This document shows positions 55,043 to 64,000 of a stretch of 64,000 bases of DNA, piece after piece; position 1 is the first letter of the stretch, and every line of letters starts with the position of its first letter. The stretch is from Ensifer adhaerens. Lineage in GTDB: Bacteria; Pseudomonadota; Alphaproteobacteria; Rhizobiales; Rhizobiaceae. The notes below the pieces were generated by a model. That model worked only from the letters and a program-made list of their open reading frames with translations. It was not told the origin of the DNA and did no database searches. The stretch covers positions 2,960,001-3,024,000 of the forward strand of contig OCMG01000004.1 in the NCBI GenBank assembly GCA_900215285.1, in the 5' to 3' direction. Made by a program: the position numbers and the translations under genes.

Positions 55043-55612
55043 TCACTCGGATTTTTTCCAGTCCTTGAGAACGGCAAAGGGAGACGGCTTGCGGTCGTCG
55101 GCCTCCGTGGACTCGACATGATCTGCGAATTCGACGCCCGCCTTGCGCGGGTATGGATCGATGGCCAGGGCTACGGCCTCGCAGACAGCATCACCGGCGT
55201 CGATCGTGTCTCCACTGAACTGTTCGGGGATGTCGTCGCCCTCGGGATCGAGCACCATCTCGCCCCGCTCATCCAGAACGAGGCGGGCCAGCCGCGAACC
55301 TTCCGGCACATAGATGCGATCGAACTCTTCGGAAATCCTGGTCGCGACTGGATCGAGAGTCACGACGCAGGACTGGACGATCTCGGCTTCGACATGGCCG
55401 TGGATACGCACGCCATCCTTCTTCCAGCGCGCGACCTGCAACTCGCTTTCCAGCCGCTTCACGGTTTCGACGCGCCACAACCTGGCGAGGCCCTCAAGTT
55501 CCGAAGCATCCGCGACAAGCTTGACCGTGACCGGGTTGGCCGAGATGTGCCCAACCTTGACCTTGTAGGAAAATGGCGTGTCGCCCTTCTCTTTCACCGG
55601 CTGCATGTTCAT
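55043..55612 (-). CDS. DUF177 (YceD-like) protein
   Basis: This 189-residue protein belongs to the DUF177 family, linked in other organisms with 23S rRNA maturation or accumulation. It has the central VQSCVVTLDPVATRISEEFDR segment (near residue 84) and the acidic C-terminal DPEGDDIPEQFSGDTID, then PYPRKAGVEF. The start overlaps the upstream chaperone stop as ATGA, so the pair is translationally coupled. Confidence 0.85.
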   Translation of the reverse strand: MNMQPVKEKGDTPFSYKVKVGHISANPVTVKLVADASELEGLARLWRVETVKRLESELQVARWKKDGVRIHGHVEAEIVQSCVVTLDPVATRISEEFDRIYVPEGSRLARLVLDERGEMVLDPEGDDIPEQFSGDTIDAGDAVCEAVALAIDPYPRKAGVEFADHVESTEADDRKPSPFAVLKDWKKSE

Positions 55613-56157
55613 GTCCTTTCCATCGGCTCAGGCTCCATCAGCAGAGCCGAGCCCGTAGCGATACTGTCTTCCGAAACGGCTTTCAGGGCGGTTTCGGCCT
55701 CTATCATGTAGGACGCAAGCGCCGCCATGTCTGGAGCATCGGATTCATCGGGGCGGATATTGCGCCGGAGTGCCGCCTTCAACGCTTCAAGATCGCCATT
55801 ATCCAGGGCACCCGCGTAGGATTCGAGCCGGCCGTAATACATGCGGGCGAATTTCTTCACACGCTTGGGAACGCCCGTATCGCCGACCCCCAGTTCGCGG
55901 ATCGAATGGTCGATGTCCTCGAAGAAATAGTCGATGATCTCCTGGGCGATTTCCTGCCCGCTGCGCTCGGACGTCGCCGTGCGGCGAAAATAGAGAATCA
56001 GGATAATCGTCAGCATCTCGAAACGGCCGAGAACCGTGTCCGGCACCCCCATGTCGGAATAGAACAGAGGGCGGCGGGCCGCCTGGGTCAGGTGCTCGTA
56101 CTGCCGGGTGACGATGGCCTGGTTGTTATTTTTTTTCCTGAACAGCCCGAATAACAT
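55609..56157 (-). CDS. Ubiquinol-cytochrome c chaperone family protein
   Basis: This 182-residue protein matches the Cbp3-like chaperone family that helps assemble cytochrome b of the bc1 complex. It shows RPLFYSDMGVPDTVLGRFEML near residue 28, then DHSIRELGVGDTGVPKRVKKFA near 90 and YYGRLESYAGALD. It is wholly helical in appearance. It is divergent from bamE and coupled to the DUF177 gene. Confidence 0.87.
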   Translation of the reverse strand: MLFGLFRKKNNNQAIVTRQYEHLTQAARRPLFYSDMGVPDTVLGRFEMLTIILILYFRRTATSERSGQEIAQEIIDYFFEDIDHSIRELGVGDTGVPKRVKKFARMYYGRLESYAGALDNGDLEALKAALRRNIRPDESDAPDMAALASYMIEAETALKAVSEDSIATGSALLMEPEPMERT

Positions 56158-56304
56158 GAAAAAGCCCGGTAATGATTATTTGTCCACGCCCTAAAGCGCG
56201 GTCACGCCGAGGACTGATGTTGCATCATCGTTAAAGCTGGTTTACCCAAGCAGGCACGAAATGCAACGCGTATTTGCCCCGCGCCCTACGGGAAAGGATT
56301 TACT

Positions 56305-56802
56305 TTGGCTATCGTGTCAAAACTCAACATCGCGCGGTCGTCACTGCTGGTAGCCGTCGCCGCGGCGGCGATCGTGACCTCCGGCTGCATGGGCACAAGC
56401 GAAACAATCAACAACGGTTTCATCGTTGACGAACAGACCTTGAAGCTGGTTCCCGTCGGGTCGAGCCGCGAACAGGTTCTGCTGTCGCTGGGCACGCCAT
56501 CTGCGACGGCAACCTTCGACCGCGAAGTCTTTTACTACATTTCCCAGAAGCGCGAACGCAAATTCGAGTTCATGAAGCCATCCCTGGTTTCCCAGAGCGT
56601 GCTTGCCGTCTACTTCAGCAAGAACGGTACGGTCGAAAAGCTGTCCAACTACTCGATGCAGGACGGCAAGGTGGTCGACATGATCTCGCGCACGACGCCC
56701 ACCGGCGGTACGGAACTCACGTTCCTGCAACGCATCCTGTCCGGCGGTGCCTCCAGTTCATCGATGGCGAAGGGCCTTCTCAGCGGCGGCAACAAGTATT
56801 GA
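56305..56802 (+). CDS. bamE: Outer membrane protein assembly factor BamE
   Basis: This 165-residue lipoprotein of the BAM complex has a signal peptide with lipobox TSGC (Cys28) and a SmpA/OmlA domain with VPVGSSREQVLLSLGTPSATATF and VFYYISQKRERKFEF. It helps insert beta-barrel proteins in the outer membrane. The start is TTG at 56305, supported by AAAGGA. A strong terminator follows. It converges on hppA and is divergent from the bc1 chaperone gene. Confidence 0.92.
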   Translation: MAIVSKLNIARSSLLVAVAAAAIVTSGCMGTSETINNGFIVDEQTLKLVPVGSSREQVLLSLGTPSATATFDREVFYYISQKRERKFEFMKPSLVSQSVLAVYFSKNGTVEKLSNYSMQDGKVVDMISRTTPTGGTELTFLQRILSGGASSSSMAKGLLSGGNKY

Positions 56803-56838
56803 CGCCAGCGGGCAAGCCTGCCCCACATCGACATCAAG

Positions 56839-56872
56839 AGACCCACGATGCGAACATCGTGGGTCTTTTTTT
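56839..56872 (+). terminator. Intrinsic terminator of bamE
   Basis: A 12-bp stem (AGACCCACGATG / CATCGTGGGTCT) with a CGAA loop is followed by about seven T residues on the plus strand. It lies just before the convergent hppA stop, which may also benefit from it. Confidence 0.9.
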
Positions 56873-56880
56873 GCTTTCCG

Positions 56881-59016
56881 TCAGGCGAGGACTGCCAGAA
56901 GCAGAAGAGCGACGATATTGGTGATCTTGATCGCCGGGTTCACGGCCGGTCCCGCGGTATCCTTGTAAGGGTCGCCAACGGTGTCCCCCGTGACCGAAGC
57001 CTTGTGCGCCTCCGAGCCCTTCATGTGACGAACGCCATCCTTGTCGACGAAACCGTCTTCAAAGGACTTCTTGGCATTATCCCAGGCCCCGCCACCCGAG
57101 GTCATCGAAATGGCCACGAAGAGACCGTTGACGATGACGCCGAGAAGCGATGCGCCAAGTGCCGCGAAGGCCGAGGCCTTCGAGCCCGAGATCAGCAGGA
57201 CGCCAAAATAGACCACCAGCGGAGCGAGCACCGGCAGCAACGACGGCACGATCATCTCGCGAATGGCCGCCTTGGTCAGGATGTCGACCGCGCGCCCGTA
57301 ATCCGGTTTTTCGGTGCCCGCCATGATGCCAGGCTTAGCCTTGAACTGGCTCCGCACCTCTTCCACGATGGAGCCTGCGGCACGGCCGACCGCCGTCATC
57401 GCGATACCGCCGAAGAGGTAGGGGATGAGACCGCCGAAGATCAGCCCTGCCACGACATACGGGTTGGAGAGATCAAAGGAGATTTTTCCAACATCGGCGA
57501 AGTAGGGATACTTGTCGGCATGGGCCGCAAAGTATTGCAAGTCGTTCGAATAGGCCGCAAACAGGACCAGCGCGCCAAGGCCGGCCGAGCCGATGGCATA
57601 CCCTTTGGTGACAGCCTTGGTCGTGTTGCCGACGGCGTCCAGCGCGTCGGTGACCTTGCGCACCTCAGGCGGCAGCTCCGACATCTCGGCGATGCCGCCG
57701 GCATTGTCGGTGACCGGGCCGAAGGCATCGAGCGCCACGATCATCCCGGCAAGCCCGAGCATCGCGGTGACGGCGATGCCGGTTCCAAAAAGGCCGCCGA
57801 GCTGGTAGGTCGCGATGATGCCGCCGACGATGACGATGGCCGGCAGCGCGGTGGATTCCAGCGAGACAGCAAGACCCTGGATCACGTTGGTGCCGTGGCC
57901 CGTGACCGAGGCCTGTGAGATCGAGTTGACCGGACGCTTGTTCGTGCCCGTGTAGTACTCGGTGATGACGACGATCAGCGCCGTGACCACCAGGCCGACG
58001 AGGCCCGAGATGAACAGGTTCTTGCCCGTGACGACGAGACCGTTGACCGTGCCGACCTCACCCCAGCCGATGGTGAGCGAGGTCGCGGCAGCGAGACTGA
58101 CGATGGACAGAAGGCCGGTCACGATCAGGCCCTTGTAGAGCGCGCCCATGATCGAATTGTTGGAGCCGAGCTTCACGAAGAAGGTTCCGACAATCGAGGT
58201 GATGATCGAGCCGGCGCAGATGGCGAGCGGGTAGATCATCGCGGTGCCGAGCATCTGGCTGCCGGCGAAGAAGATCGCTGCGAGAACCATGGTGGCGACG
58301 ACCGACACGGCATAGGTTTCGAAAAGGTCGGCGGCCATGCCGGCGCAGTCGCCGACATTGTCGCCCACATTGTCGGCGATCGTTGCAGGGTTGCGGGGAT
58401 CGTCTTCCGGAATGCCTGCCTCGACCTTGCCGACGAGGTCGCCGCCGACGTCTGCCCCCTTGGTGAAGATGCCGCCGCCGAGACGGGCGAAGATGGAGAT
58501 GAGCGATGCGCCGAAGCCGAGCGAGACCAGCGCGTCGATGACTTCACGCGAGCCGGGCTCGTGATGCATGGGGCCGGTCAGGATGTAGTAATAGACAGAG
58601 ACGCCGAGCAGCGCGAGGCCCGCTACCAGCATGCCGGTAATGGCGCCGGACTTGAAGGCGATGTCGAGGCCGCCCGCGAGGCTTTTGGAAGAGGCCTGTG
58701 CCGTGCGCACGTTGGCGCGGACCGAAACGTGCATGCCAATGAAGCCGGCCGCGCCCGAAAGCACCGCGCCGATGAGAAAACCGATGGCGGCCGCACCGGA
58801 CAGAAGCAACCAGGCCGCAATGAACACGATGACGCCCACAATGGCGATCGTCTTGTACTGCCGTGTCAGATAGGCTTGCGCGCCTTCGCGGATATAGCCC
58901 GCGATCTCGCGCATTCTCTCATTGCCCTGGTCAGCAGCCAGAACCGATTGCGTGGCCCAAATCGCGTAGGCCACAGACAACAAACCACATGCAATCACGC
59001 CGAATAGTATCGTCAT
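56881..59016 (-). CDS. hppA: Membrane-bound H+-translocating pyrophosphatase, K+-independent type
   Basis: This 711-residue pump has about 16 membrane helices and couples pyrophosphate hydrolysis to proton export. The substrate site has [19 protein letters not shown] near residue 188 and [18 protein letters not shown]. The Lys at about 467 in [13 protein letters not shown] is the known mark of the K+-independent subfamily, where K+-dependent members have Ala. ATG 59016 follows GGAGG; a TTG two codons upstream is in frame. Confidence 0.95.
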   Translation of the reverse strand: MTILFGVIACGLLSVAYAIWATQSVLAADQGNERMREIAGYIREGAQAYLTRQYKTIAIVGVIVFIAAWLLLSGAAAIGFLIGAVLSGAAGFIGMHVSVRANVRTAQASSKSLAGGLDIAFKSGAITGMLVAGLALLGVSVYYYILTGPMHHEPGSREVIDALVSLGFGASLISIFARLGGGIFTKGADVGGDLVGKVEAGIPEDDPRNPATIADNVGDNVGDCAGMAADLFETYAVSVVATMVLAAIFFAGSQMLGTAMIYPLAICAGSIITSIVGTFFVKLGSNNSIMGALYKGLIVTGLLSIVSLAAATSLTIGWGEVGTVNGLVVTGKNLFISGLVGLVVTALIVVITEYYTGTNKRPVNSISQASVTGHGTNVIQGLAVSLESTALPAIVIVGGIIATYQLGGLFGTGIAVTAMLGLAGMIVALDAFGPVTDNAGGIAEMSELPPEVRKVTDALDAVGNTTKAVTKGYAIGSAGLGALVLFAAYSNDLQYFAAHADKYPYFADVGKISFDLSNPYVVAGLIFGGLIPYLFGGIAMTAVGRAAGSIVEEVRSQFKAKPGIMAGTEKPDYGRAVDILTKAAIREMIVPSLLPVLAPLVVYFGVLLISGSKASAFAALGASLLGVIVNGLFVAISMTSGGGAWDNAKKSFEDGFVDKDGVRHMKGSEAHKASVTGDTVGDPYKDTAGPAVNPAIKITNIVALLLLAVLA

Positions 59017-59177
59017 TCGCAAGTTCCTCCTTCAGCGCTTCGCCTCCCAACGTCGCGCCCTCGCATTGTTGCGAGGGTGAGAGTGCGTGGTGCAGCGGAA
59101 CACGTCAAGGCCCGCCCGGATGAGCGCGCTCCTAATTTTGCAGGGTGAGGAAATTGCGCCTTGAGGTCGATCAAGAC

Positions 59178-60437
59178 CTAGTCTTGATGCAGGGAAGGTT
59201 GCACAGGCGCGTTTCTGTCGGGATGGCGCGGCGGCGTCTTGCGGATCAGCATGACAAGCGCAACGAGGCAGATGAGGCAGACGGGCCAGATCGTATAGGC
59301 CATGACGTTCCAGCCCTGGCTGTTGAAGACCTTGCCCGACGACAATGAAGCGAGCGCCACGACCGTGAACAGAAAGATGTCGTGAAAACCCTGTACCTTG
59401 TCGGCCTCTTCCGGCCTATAGCTGGAGGCTATGATGGCAGTCGAACCGATAAAGCCGAAGTTCCAGCCGATTCCCAAAAGAACCAGCGCGCCCCAGAAGT
59501 TCCAGATCTGTGTCCCCAGGACAGCCACGACCGCGCAGCTCATGAGGACGATCAGGCCGGTGGCGACGACCTTCTCGACGCCGAAGCGGGTGATGAGCTG
59601 GCCCGTGAAGAAACTCGGCCCGAACATGGCAAGCACATGCCACTGGATGCCCAGGGTGGAGACCTCGGTCGAATAACCGCAACCAACCACCATTGCCAGC
59701 GGCGCGCCCGTCATCATGAACGTCATGAGCGCGTAGGATCCGATGCCACAGAGCATTCCGGTGATGAAGCGCTGGGTGCCGATGATTTCGGTCAGCGGCC
59801 TCGCAGGCTTGCTGTCGGCATGTCTTTCGCCGACATGCGGCAACCTGAGCATGCTCAAGACCGCAATGCTTGCCATCGCGAGCGGGATAATGGCGAGAAA
59901 GGCCCCGGCGAATGGAACGCCCGGCAGGCTGTCGCGCAGCCAGATGGCGATCTGGGGACCGATGACCGCCGAGACGATACCGCCGACGAGGATCCACGAG
60001 ATTGCCTTGGGCTTGTAGAAGGAAGGCGATGCGTCGGCTGCCGCGAAGCGGAACTTCTGCACAAAACCGGATGAGGTTCCCAAAAGCAGCAGCGCAATGG
60101 CAAAAAGCCAGAAACTACCCTTGATCAGCGCGGTTGCCGCCAGCAGCGCCCCAAGCGAGGCAATGAGCGCGCCCAGGATGAACGCATGCTTGCGCCCGAC
60201 ATAGCGGGTCACAAACGCGATCAGGGCCGCGCCGACAGCCGTGCCAACGTTGAAACCGGTGACCGGCGCAGTCGCGAGCGACTTGTCAACGGCCAGCAAT
60301 TGATAACCGGCAAGGGCTGCCAGCGAAATCGAGATGGGCGAAACCGCGCCCTGGATCGCCTGCGCGACCGTGAGGAGCGCCACATTGCGCCTGGCCTTTG
60401 CCAGCGCCTGATCCAATCCGCCCAGTGCGGCGTCCAT
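59178..60437 (-). CDS. Major facilitator superfamily transporter
   Basis: This 419-residue protein has 12 predicted helices, with the loop 2-3 motif RYVGRKHAFILGALIASLGALL in the first half and a second half with GIGWNFGFIGSTAIIASSYRPEE. It is similar to predicted permeases of the MFS_1 group with unknown substrate. ATG 60437 follows GGGAGGGG; 20 further in-frame codons upstream are not supported. It lies between nusB and hppA on the same strand. Confidence 0.85.
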   Translation of the reverse strand: MDAALGGLDQALAKARRNVALLTVAQAIQGAVSPISISLAALAGYQLLAVDKSLATAPVTGFNVGTAVGAALIAFVTRYVGRKHAFILGALIASLGALLAATALIKGSFWLFAIALLLLGTSSGFVQKFRFAAADASPSFYKPKAISWILVGGIVSAVIGPQIAIWLRDSLPGVPFAGAFLAIIPLAMASIAVLSMLRLPHVGERHADSKPARPLTEIIGTQRFITGMLCGIGSYALMTFMMTGAPLAMVVGCGYSTEVSTLGIQWHVLAMFGPSFFTGQLITRFGVEKVVATGLIVLMSCAVVAVLGTQIWNFWGALVLLGIGWNFGFIGSTAIIASSYRPEEADKVQGFHDIFLFTVVALASLSSGKVFNSQGWNVMAYTIWPVCLICLVALVMLIRKTPPRHPDRNAPVQPSLHQD

Positions 60438-60515
60438 GAAGCCCCTCCCTGCCCCGTCACGAGCCTGCGCACTCCCCGGACGAGACCCGGTTTTCACCCT
60501 TTCCGGGAATGCTAT

Positions 60516-60989
60516 TCAGTTCGGCCTGACCTGCTTGGCGATCCGATCGAGGACGGCGTTCACAAGGCGCGGCTCTTCTTCTTCGAAGAACGCCTGAGCG
60601 ATCTCGACATATTCATTGACGATCACCGCGATCGGCACGTCCTTGCGCTCGATCAATTCGAACGTGCCGGCGCGCAAAATCGCACGCACCGTGCTGTCAA
60701 GCCGGGAAAGCGTCCAGCCCTCCTGGAGAGCCTTGGTGATCATGGGGTCGAGCTTCAGCTGGTCGCGCACGACGCCGGCGACGATCGACCGGAACCATGA
60801 CGGATCTGCCTTGAGATACTGGTCGCCATCGATCTCCTGACCAAGCCTGTAGGTCTCGTATTCGGAAACGACTTCGAGCACGCCGGAGCCGCCGACATCC
60901 ATCTGATAAAGCGCCTGGACAGCGGCGAGACGCGCAGCGCCGCGCTGGTTTGCCGGTTTGACGGCCTTTGCAGAATTGTCGTTCGTCAT
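60516..60989 (-). CDS. nusB: Transcription antitermination factor NusB
   Basis: This 157-residue all-helical protein binds boxA RNA with NusE in rRNA antitermination. The family features are [16 protein letters not shown] at the start, [36 protein letters not shown] in the middle and FVNAVLD-like [10 protein letters not shown] at the end. It begins 2 nt after the ribH stop, and the two form a common operon in alphaproteobacteria. Confidence 0.95.
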   Translation of the reverse strand: MTNDNSAKAVKPANQRGAARLAAVQALYQMDVGGSGVLEVVSEYETYRLGQEIDGDQYLKADPSWFRSIVAGVVRDQLKLDPMITKALQEGWTLSRLDSTVRAILRAGTFELIERKDVPIAVIVNEYVEIAQAFFEEEEPRLVNAVLDRIAKQVRPN

Positions 60990-60991
60990 GA

Positions 60992-61447
60992 TCAGCCGCC
61001 GAATTTTTCCTTCAGCGCGATCATGGTCAGTGCCGCGCGCGCTGCAAAACCGCCCTTGTCGAGTTCGGACTTGCGCGCCCGAGCCCAAGCCTGCGCCTCA
61101 TTTTCCACCGTGAGGATGCCGTTGCCGAGCGCCAGCGACTCGCTGACGGCGAGGTCCATCAAGGCACGGGAGGATTCGTTCGACACGATGTCGAAGTGAT
61201 AGGTCTCGCCGCGAATGACCATGCCGAGAGCCACGAAACCATCATAGACGACGCCACCGGTATCACCGCCGTCGAGCGCCATGGCGATCGCAGGCGGAAT
61301 CTCCAGCGCACCGGGAACGGTGACAACGTCGTAAGTCGCGCCGGCTTCCTTCAGGGCGGATGTCGCGCCTTCAAGAAGCGCATCGGAGAGATCATCGTAA
61401 AAGCGCGCTTCAACAATGAGTAGATGAGGCGTGAGGTCCTCGGTCAT
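60992..61447 (-). CDS. ribH: 6,7-dimethyl-8-ribityllumazine synthase
   Basis: This 151-residue enzyme makes lumazine from ribitylaminouracil and dihydroxybutanone phosphate in riboflavin synthesis. It has [15 protein letters not shown] near residue 44, the catalytic His in [22 protein letters not shown], and [21 protein letters not shown] 61447 is used; a TTG four codons upstream is in frame. It is coupled to nusB. A small unrelated gene on the other strand separates it from ribE-ribD. Confidence 0.93.
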   Translation of the reverse strand: MTEDLTPHLLIVEARFYDDLSDALLEGATSALKEAGATYDVVTVPGALEIPPAIAMALDGGDTGGVVYDGFVALGMVIRGETYHFDIVSNESSRALMDLAVSESLALGNGILTVENEAQAWARARKSELDKGGFAARAALTMIALKEKFGG

Positions 61448-61876
61448 GGGCCTGTCCAATCTTTACAAATGCGGTGAATTGGGCCGGTCAAACCATGCCA
61501 AGCCTCTCTTGGCAAGCGAATTCGGGAAAATTTCAACGGCGGCGCCGGACGCCACCAGTGAAGGGCGGCGAGCGGGCGTCCGGACATAGGCCCCGCGCGA
61601 GCAGGGTCGACTTCCTACAACCTACCGAATTGCGGCAAAAATGCGTCGAAGCAGATGAAGAAAGTTTAATGCAGTCAATGACTTAATTACAGGCATTTAA
61701 GTTGAGCTGCCAAATGCGCTCACGTAAATTTTATCCATGAAGGATGGGTTCGAGCACGAAACGCCTTCATGTACGGGATCGCGTCGAAGATGCGCCTCAT
61801 GGGGAGGTGTAGCGCGGGACCGTACACGGGACGCAGCCGCAGCGGGCGGCGCGTTCCTGCCTCATGGAGATCGACA
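61448..61876. other. Long intergenic region between ribH and a small secreted-protein gene
   Basis: This 429-nt region lies between divergent genes and so holds two promoters. It contains a 7-bp hairpin (TGCCAAG / CTTGGCA, 61496-61514) 49 nt before ribH, then a GC-rich part, an AT-rich part (about 61625-61735), and a long leader before 61877. No gene, tRNA or FMN riboswitch core is recognisable. Confidence 0.55.
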
Positions 61877-62266
61877 ATGAACATCAATCTCAAGACTGTT
61901 GGCGCTCTCGCCTTCGGAGCACTCTTGACGGGTACGGCTGCTCTCGGCGTCGCCGGGACTGCAAACGCCCAGCCGCACAAGCAAATGGCCGTGACCGAAC
62001 AGGCACCGACGGGCGACGCCCTGGAACAGGCCATCCGCGCGTCGAACGGTTCCGACTTCTCGATCGTCTCGCAGGCCCAGCTCTCTTCCGGATTGTCGGC
62101 GGATATCCGCATGACGACCTCGAAAAGCGAACTTGATGGCATCCGTTCAGCCATCAGCGCCAATCCGGCACTGGCCAGCAAGATCACCGGCCAGAATATC
62201 GAGATCAAGGAGATCACCGGCGCAACCAAGGCGCTCGATGGCAGCCTTGTCTTCTACACGATGTGA
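61877..62266 (+). CDS. Small exported protein of unknown function
   Basis: This 129-residue protein has a clear signal peptide (about 1-31, ending ANA before QPHKQ). The mature part of about 98 residues is acidic and helical, with no cysteine and no known domain. GGAG stands seven nt before the ATG, and a strong terminator follows the stop, so it is a single-gene unit. It is inserted in opposite orientation within the riboflavin genes. Confidence 0.7.
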   Translation: MNINLKTVGALAFGALLTGTAALGVAGTANAQPHKQMAVTEQAPTGDALEQAIRASNGSDFSIVSQAQLSSGLSADIRMTTSKSELDGIRSAISANPALASKITGQNIEIKEITGATKALDGSLVFYTM

Positions 62267-62304
62267 TACGGCTTCTCCGGCCCGTCCCGACGGGCGGGCG
62301 CGCT

Positions 62305-62338
62305 AAATCCCTCCGTGTCTCAGCACGGAGGGATTTTT
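62305..62338 (+). terminator. Intrinsic terminator after the small secreted-protein gene
   Basis: A 13-bp stem (AAATCCCTCCGTG / CACGGAGGGATTT) with a TCTCAG loop runs into five T residues on the plus strand. It lies 38 nt after the small gene and 10 nt before the convergent ribE stop, so it may serve both. Confidence 0.88.
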
Positions 62339-62348
62339 GTTTCAGGGC

Positions 62349-62954
62349 CTACCTGAACTCGGCGAGGCGCGCGGCGTAGCGCGCCATCGTATCGATCTCG
62401 AAATTGACCTTGTCGCCGACCTTCCGCTCGCCCCAGGTCGTGACTTCCAGCGTGTGACGGATGAGCAGGATATCGAAGTCGCAGCCGGACACCGCATTGA
62501 CGGTCAAGGACGTTCCATCCAGCGCCACCGAGCCCTTGGGCGCGACGAAGCGGGCAAACTCTTCCGGGACGCGCAGGCGAAAGCGCGTGGCATCGCCCTC
62601 CGGCTCGATCGCAACAATCTCCGCCATGCCGTCCACGTGACCGGAGACGATGTGACCGCCCAGCTCGTCGCCGATCTTCAGGGCGCGTTCCAGATTGACG
62701 CGAGAGCCTTCCTTCCAGGTGCTGATCGTCGTGAGCCGCAGCGCCTCCTCCCAGGCCTCGACTTCGTACCAACGGTCGTTCGAACCAGCGTCGGGCAAGG
62801 TCACCACCGTGAGACATGTCCCGGAATGCGATATGGAGGCGCCGATATCGATAGTTGCCGGGTCATAGGCCGTCGCGATGCGCAGGCGCAGGCCCTCCGC
62901 GAGCGGCGTGATCTTCTCCACCTTGCCGACATCCGTAACGATACCCGTGAACAT
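62349..62954 (-). CDS. ribE: Riboflavin synthase, alpha chain
   Basis: This 201-residue trimeric enzyme dismutates two lumazines into riboflavin. It has the two repeated beta-barrels: MFTGIVTDVGKVEKI with SISHSGTCLTVV, and GGHIVSGHVDGMAEIV with VALDGTSLTVNAV. ATG 62954 is one nt after the ribD stop, so they are coupled; upstream in-frame codons overlap ribD and are spurious. It is also named ribC in some organisms. Confidence 0.94.
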   Translation of the reverse strand: MFTGIVTDVGKVEKITPLAEGLRLRIATAYDPATIDIGASISHSGTCLTVVTLPDAGSNDRWYEVEAWEEALRLTTISTWKEGSRVNLERALKIGDELGGHIVSGHVDGMAEIVAIEPEGDATRFRLRVPEEFARFVAPKGSVALDGTSLTVNAVSGCDFDILLIRHTLEVTTWGERKVGDKVNFEIDTMARYAARLAEFR

Positions 62955-62955
62955 C

Positions 62956-64000
62956 TCATTCCATCCTTTCGAAAATTTCCAGGCGATCCTCGCCCAACGT
63001 TTCCGTCGAGACAAGCGCAAAGCCGTCTGGGACATGGCACGGCGTCAACGGTGACACCACGCCCGAACCGCCGACCGTCACGGCCCCCTCGAAGAGCCAT
63101 ATCCGATCCACGAGACCAGCCTTCAGGAACGCGTCGGCAACGCGCGCGCCCCCTTCCACCATGAGGGAGCTGAAACCGCGAGAGGCGAGGAGCCGTAGCA
63201 GATCGATGAGAGTTCCTGCTTCGACGATCTCCACCCCGCCCTGTCGCAGCGCGTCGCTGCGCGCAAGCCAGGCCTGGTCGCGCAGGGCATGATCGGGCGA
63301 GGTGACGGCCATCACTGGAACCTTGTCGGCGGTGAGCGCCAGCCTTGAAGAGGGTGGCAACAGCAGCATACGATCGAGGACCAGCCGCACCGGCGAACGA
63401 TCTTCGAGGCCCTGCAAGCGGCAGGTGAGTTCCGGATCGTCGGCAAGCGCGGTTCCGATTCCGACCAGAATGGCGTCACTTTCGGCGCGCAGGTGTTGTA
63501 CAGCCTCGCGCGATTGAGCGCCGGTGATGCCGATCTGCCCTTCGCCACGCCGCCCCAGCATCCCGTCCTTCGACACGGCCAGTTTCAGGGTGACATGCGC
63601 CCTGCCCTTCGTCTGGCGGGTCAGATAGGCGGCAAGTCCGCGTCGCGCAGCCTGCTCCATCAGTCCTGTCTCGACCGCGATGCCCGCCTCGCGCAGCATG
63701 CGGATGCCGTTGCCGCTGACCCGCGGATCCGGATCGGTCACGGCAACGGCGACGCGGGCCACGCCGGCGCCGATCAACGCGTTGACGCAAGGCGGCGTCT
63801 TGCCGAAATGGGAACAAGGTTCGAGCGTGACATAGGCTGTTGCGCCACGCGCCAAGTCTCCGGCTTCGGCCAGGGCCTGCGGCTCGGCATGCGGCCGACC
63901 AGACTTGGCCGTCACGCCGCGTCCCACAATCGCGCCGTCGTGGACGATGACGCAGCCAACGGATGGGTTGGTGCCCGTCTGGCCGATGTGGGTCGCGCCC
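62956..64000 (-). CDS. ribD: Bifunctional RibD deaminase/reductase, 5' end outside window
   Basis: This enzyme carries out the deamination and reduction steps that lead to ribitylaminouracil phosphate. About 347 residues are visible and the N-terminus lies past the window edge. The deaminase zinc site is present in GRPHAEPQAL and PCSHFGKTPPC. The reductase domain follows, with HVTLKLAVSKDGMLG and LMVEGGARVADAFL. It is coupled to ribE, and its stop is one nt before the ribE start. Confidence 0.94.
   Translation of the reverse strand, partial: GATHIGQTGTNPSVGCVIVHDGAIVGRGVTAKSGRPHAEPQALAEAGDLARGATAYVTLEPCSHFGKTPPCVNALIGAGVARVAVAVTDPDPRVSGNGIRMLREAGIAVETGLMEQAARRGLAAYLTRQTKGRAHVTLKLAVSKDGMLGRRGEGQIGITGAQSREAVQHLRAESDAILVGIGTALADDPELTCRLQGLEDRSPVRLVLDRMLLLPPSSRLALTADKVPVMAVTSPDHALRDQAWLARSDALRQGGVEIVEAGTLIDLLRLLASRGFSSLMVEGGARVADAFLKAGLVDRIWLFEGAVTVGGSGVVSPLTPCHVPDGFALVSTETLGEDRLEIFERME

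Noticed and set aside
61740..61800. tRNA-like GGGTTCGAGC string
   Set aside because: It has no acceptor or anticodon stems, so it is a chance match to a T-loop.
61448..61876. FMN riboswitch before ribH
   Set aside because: No conserved FMN-element core is seen on the ribH side.

Overview
The window looks like chromosomal core sequence of an alphaproteobacterium in the order Hyphomicrobiales (Rhizobiales), most likely family Rhizobiaceae. This rests on gene order and family content: ubiquinol-cytochrome chaperone, DUF177, plsX, fabH, ihfA and a MerR gene in a row; rplM and rpsI near a type-2 argC; a CtaA heme A synthase; a potassium-insensitive type H+-pyrophosphatase; DUF1289 and DUF2842 genes; and a usg gene. 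GC content is high throughout. I see no insertion sequence, prophage, CRISPR array or plasmid backbone. The species cannot be named from the sequence alone.

Layout. 1-10.4 kb: the end of an amino-acid ABC transporter, usg, a methyltransferase, a KefB/YbaL-type antiporter divergent from a small XRE regulator, two sugar/acid metabolism enzymes with a small secreted protein, a GT-C-like membrane protein, a Zur-type zinc metallochaperone gene, and an Lrp regulator. 10.5-21 kb: a DNA glycosylase and GST pair, a membrane histidine kinase, cobT-dgkA divergent from cobS, DUF1289 and an aspartic protease, an extensin-like lipoprotein, and a large GH3 beta-glucosidase. 21-29.6 kb: thioesterase plus P450, a LysR gene divergent from lrgA-lrgB, a MarR-MFS pair carrying the same operator twice, metY with a structured leader, and a DUF6455 gene behind a perfect FNR/FixK box. 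29.6-41.5 kb: small metabolic and regulatory genes, rplM-rpsI, a sulfotransferase-like gene, an orphan mini flagellar rod protein, argC, a ring-opening dioxygenase and ctaA.

41.6-51.5 kb is a surface polysaccharide locus. It holds a CelD-like GNAT, a Wzz/ExoP-like co-polymerase whose kinase domain has lost its Walker A lysine, a Wza-like exporter with a Tat-lipoprotein signal, two GT4 glycosyltransferases, an initiating polyprenyl hexose-phosphate transferase and an O-antigen ligase/Wzy-like protein. No Wzx flippase is visible. The composition recalls unipolar-polysaccharide type loci of rhizobia. A tRNA-Pro(GGG) follows.

51.7-64 kb is housekeeping: MerR, ihfA, fabH, plsX, DUF177, cytochrome bc1 chaperone, bamE, hppA, an MFS transporter, nusB-ribH and ribE-ribD (ribD runs off the end). 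A small secreted protein of unknown function sits in the opposite orientation between ribE and ribH.

No clearly new multi-gene system is apparent. The best leads are the polysaccharide locus with its altered co-polymerase, the GT-C-like protein, the FNR-box/DUF6455 gene, the paired MarR operators, and the crotonase lacking both catalytic glutamates.
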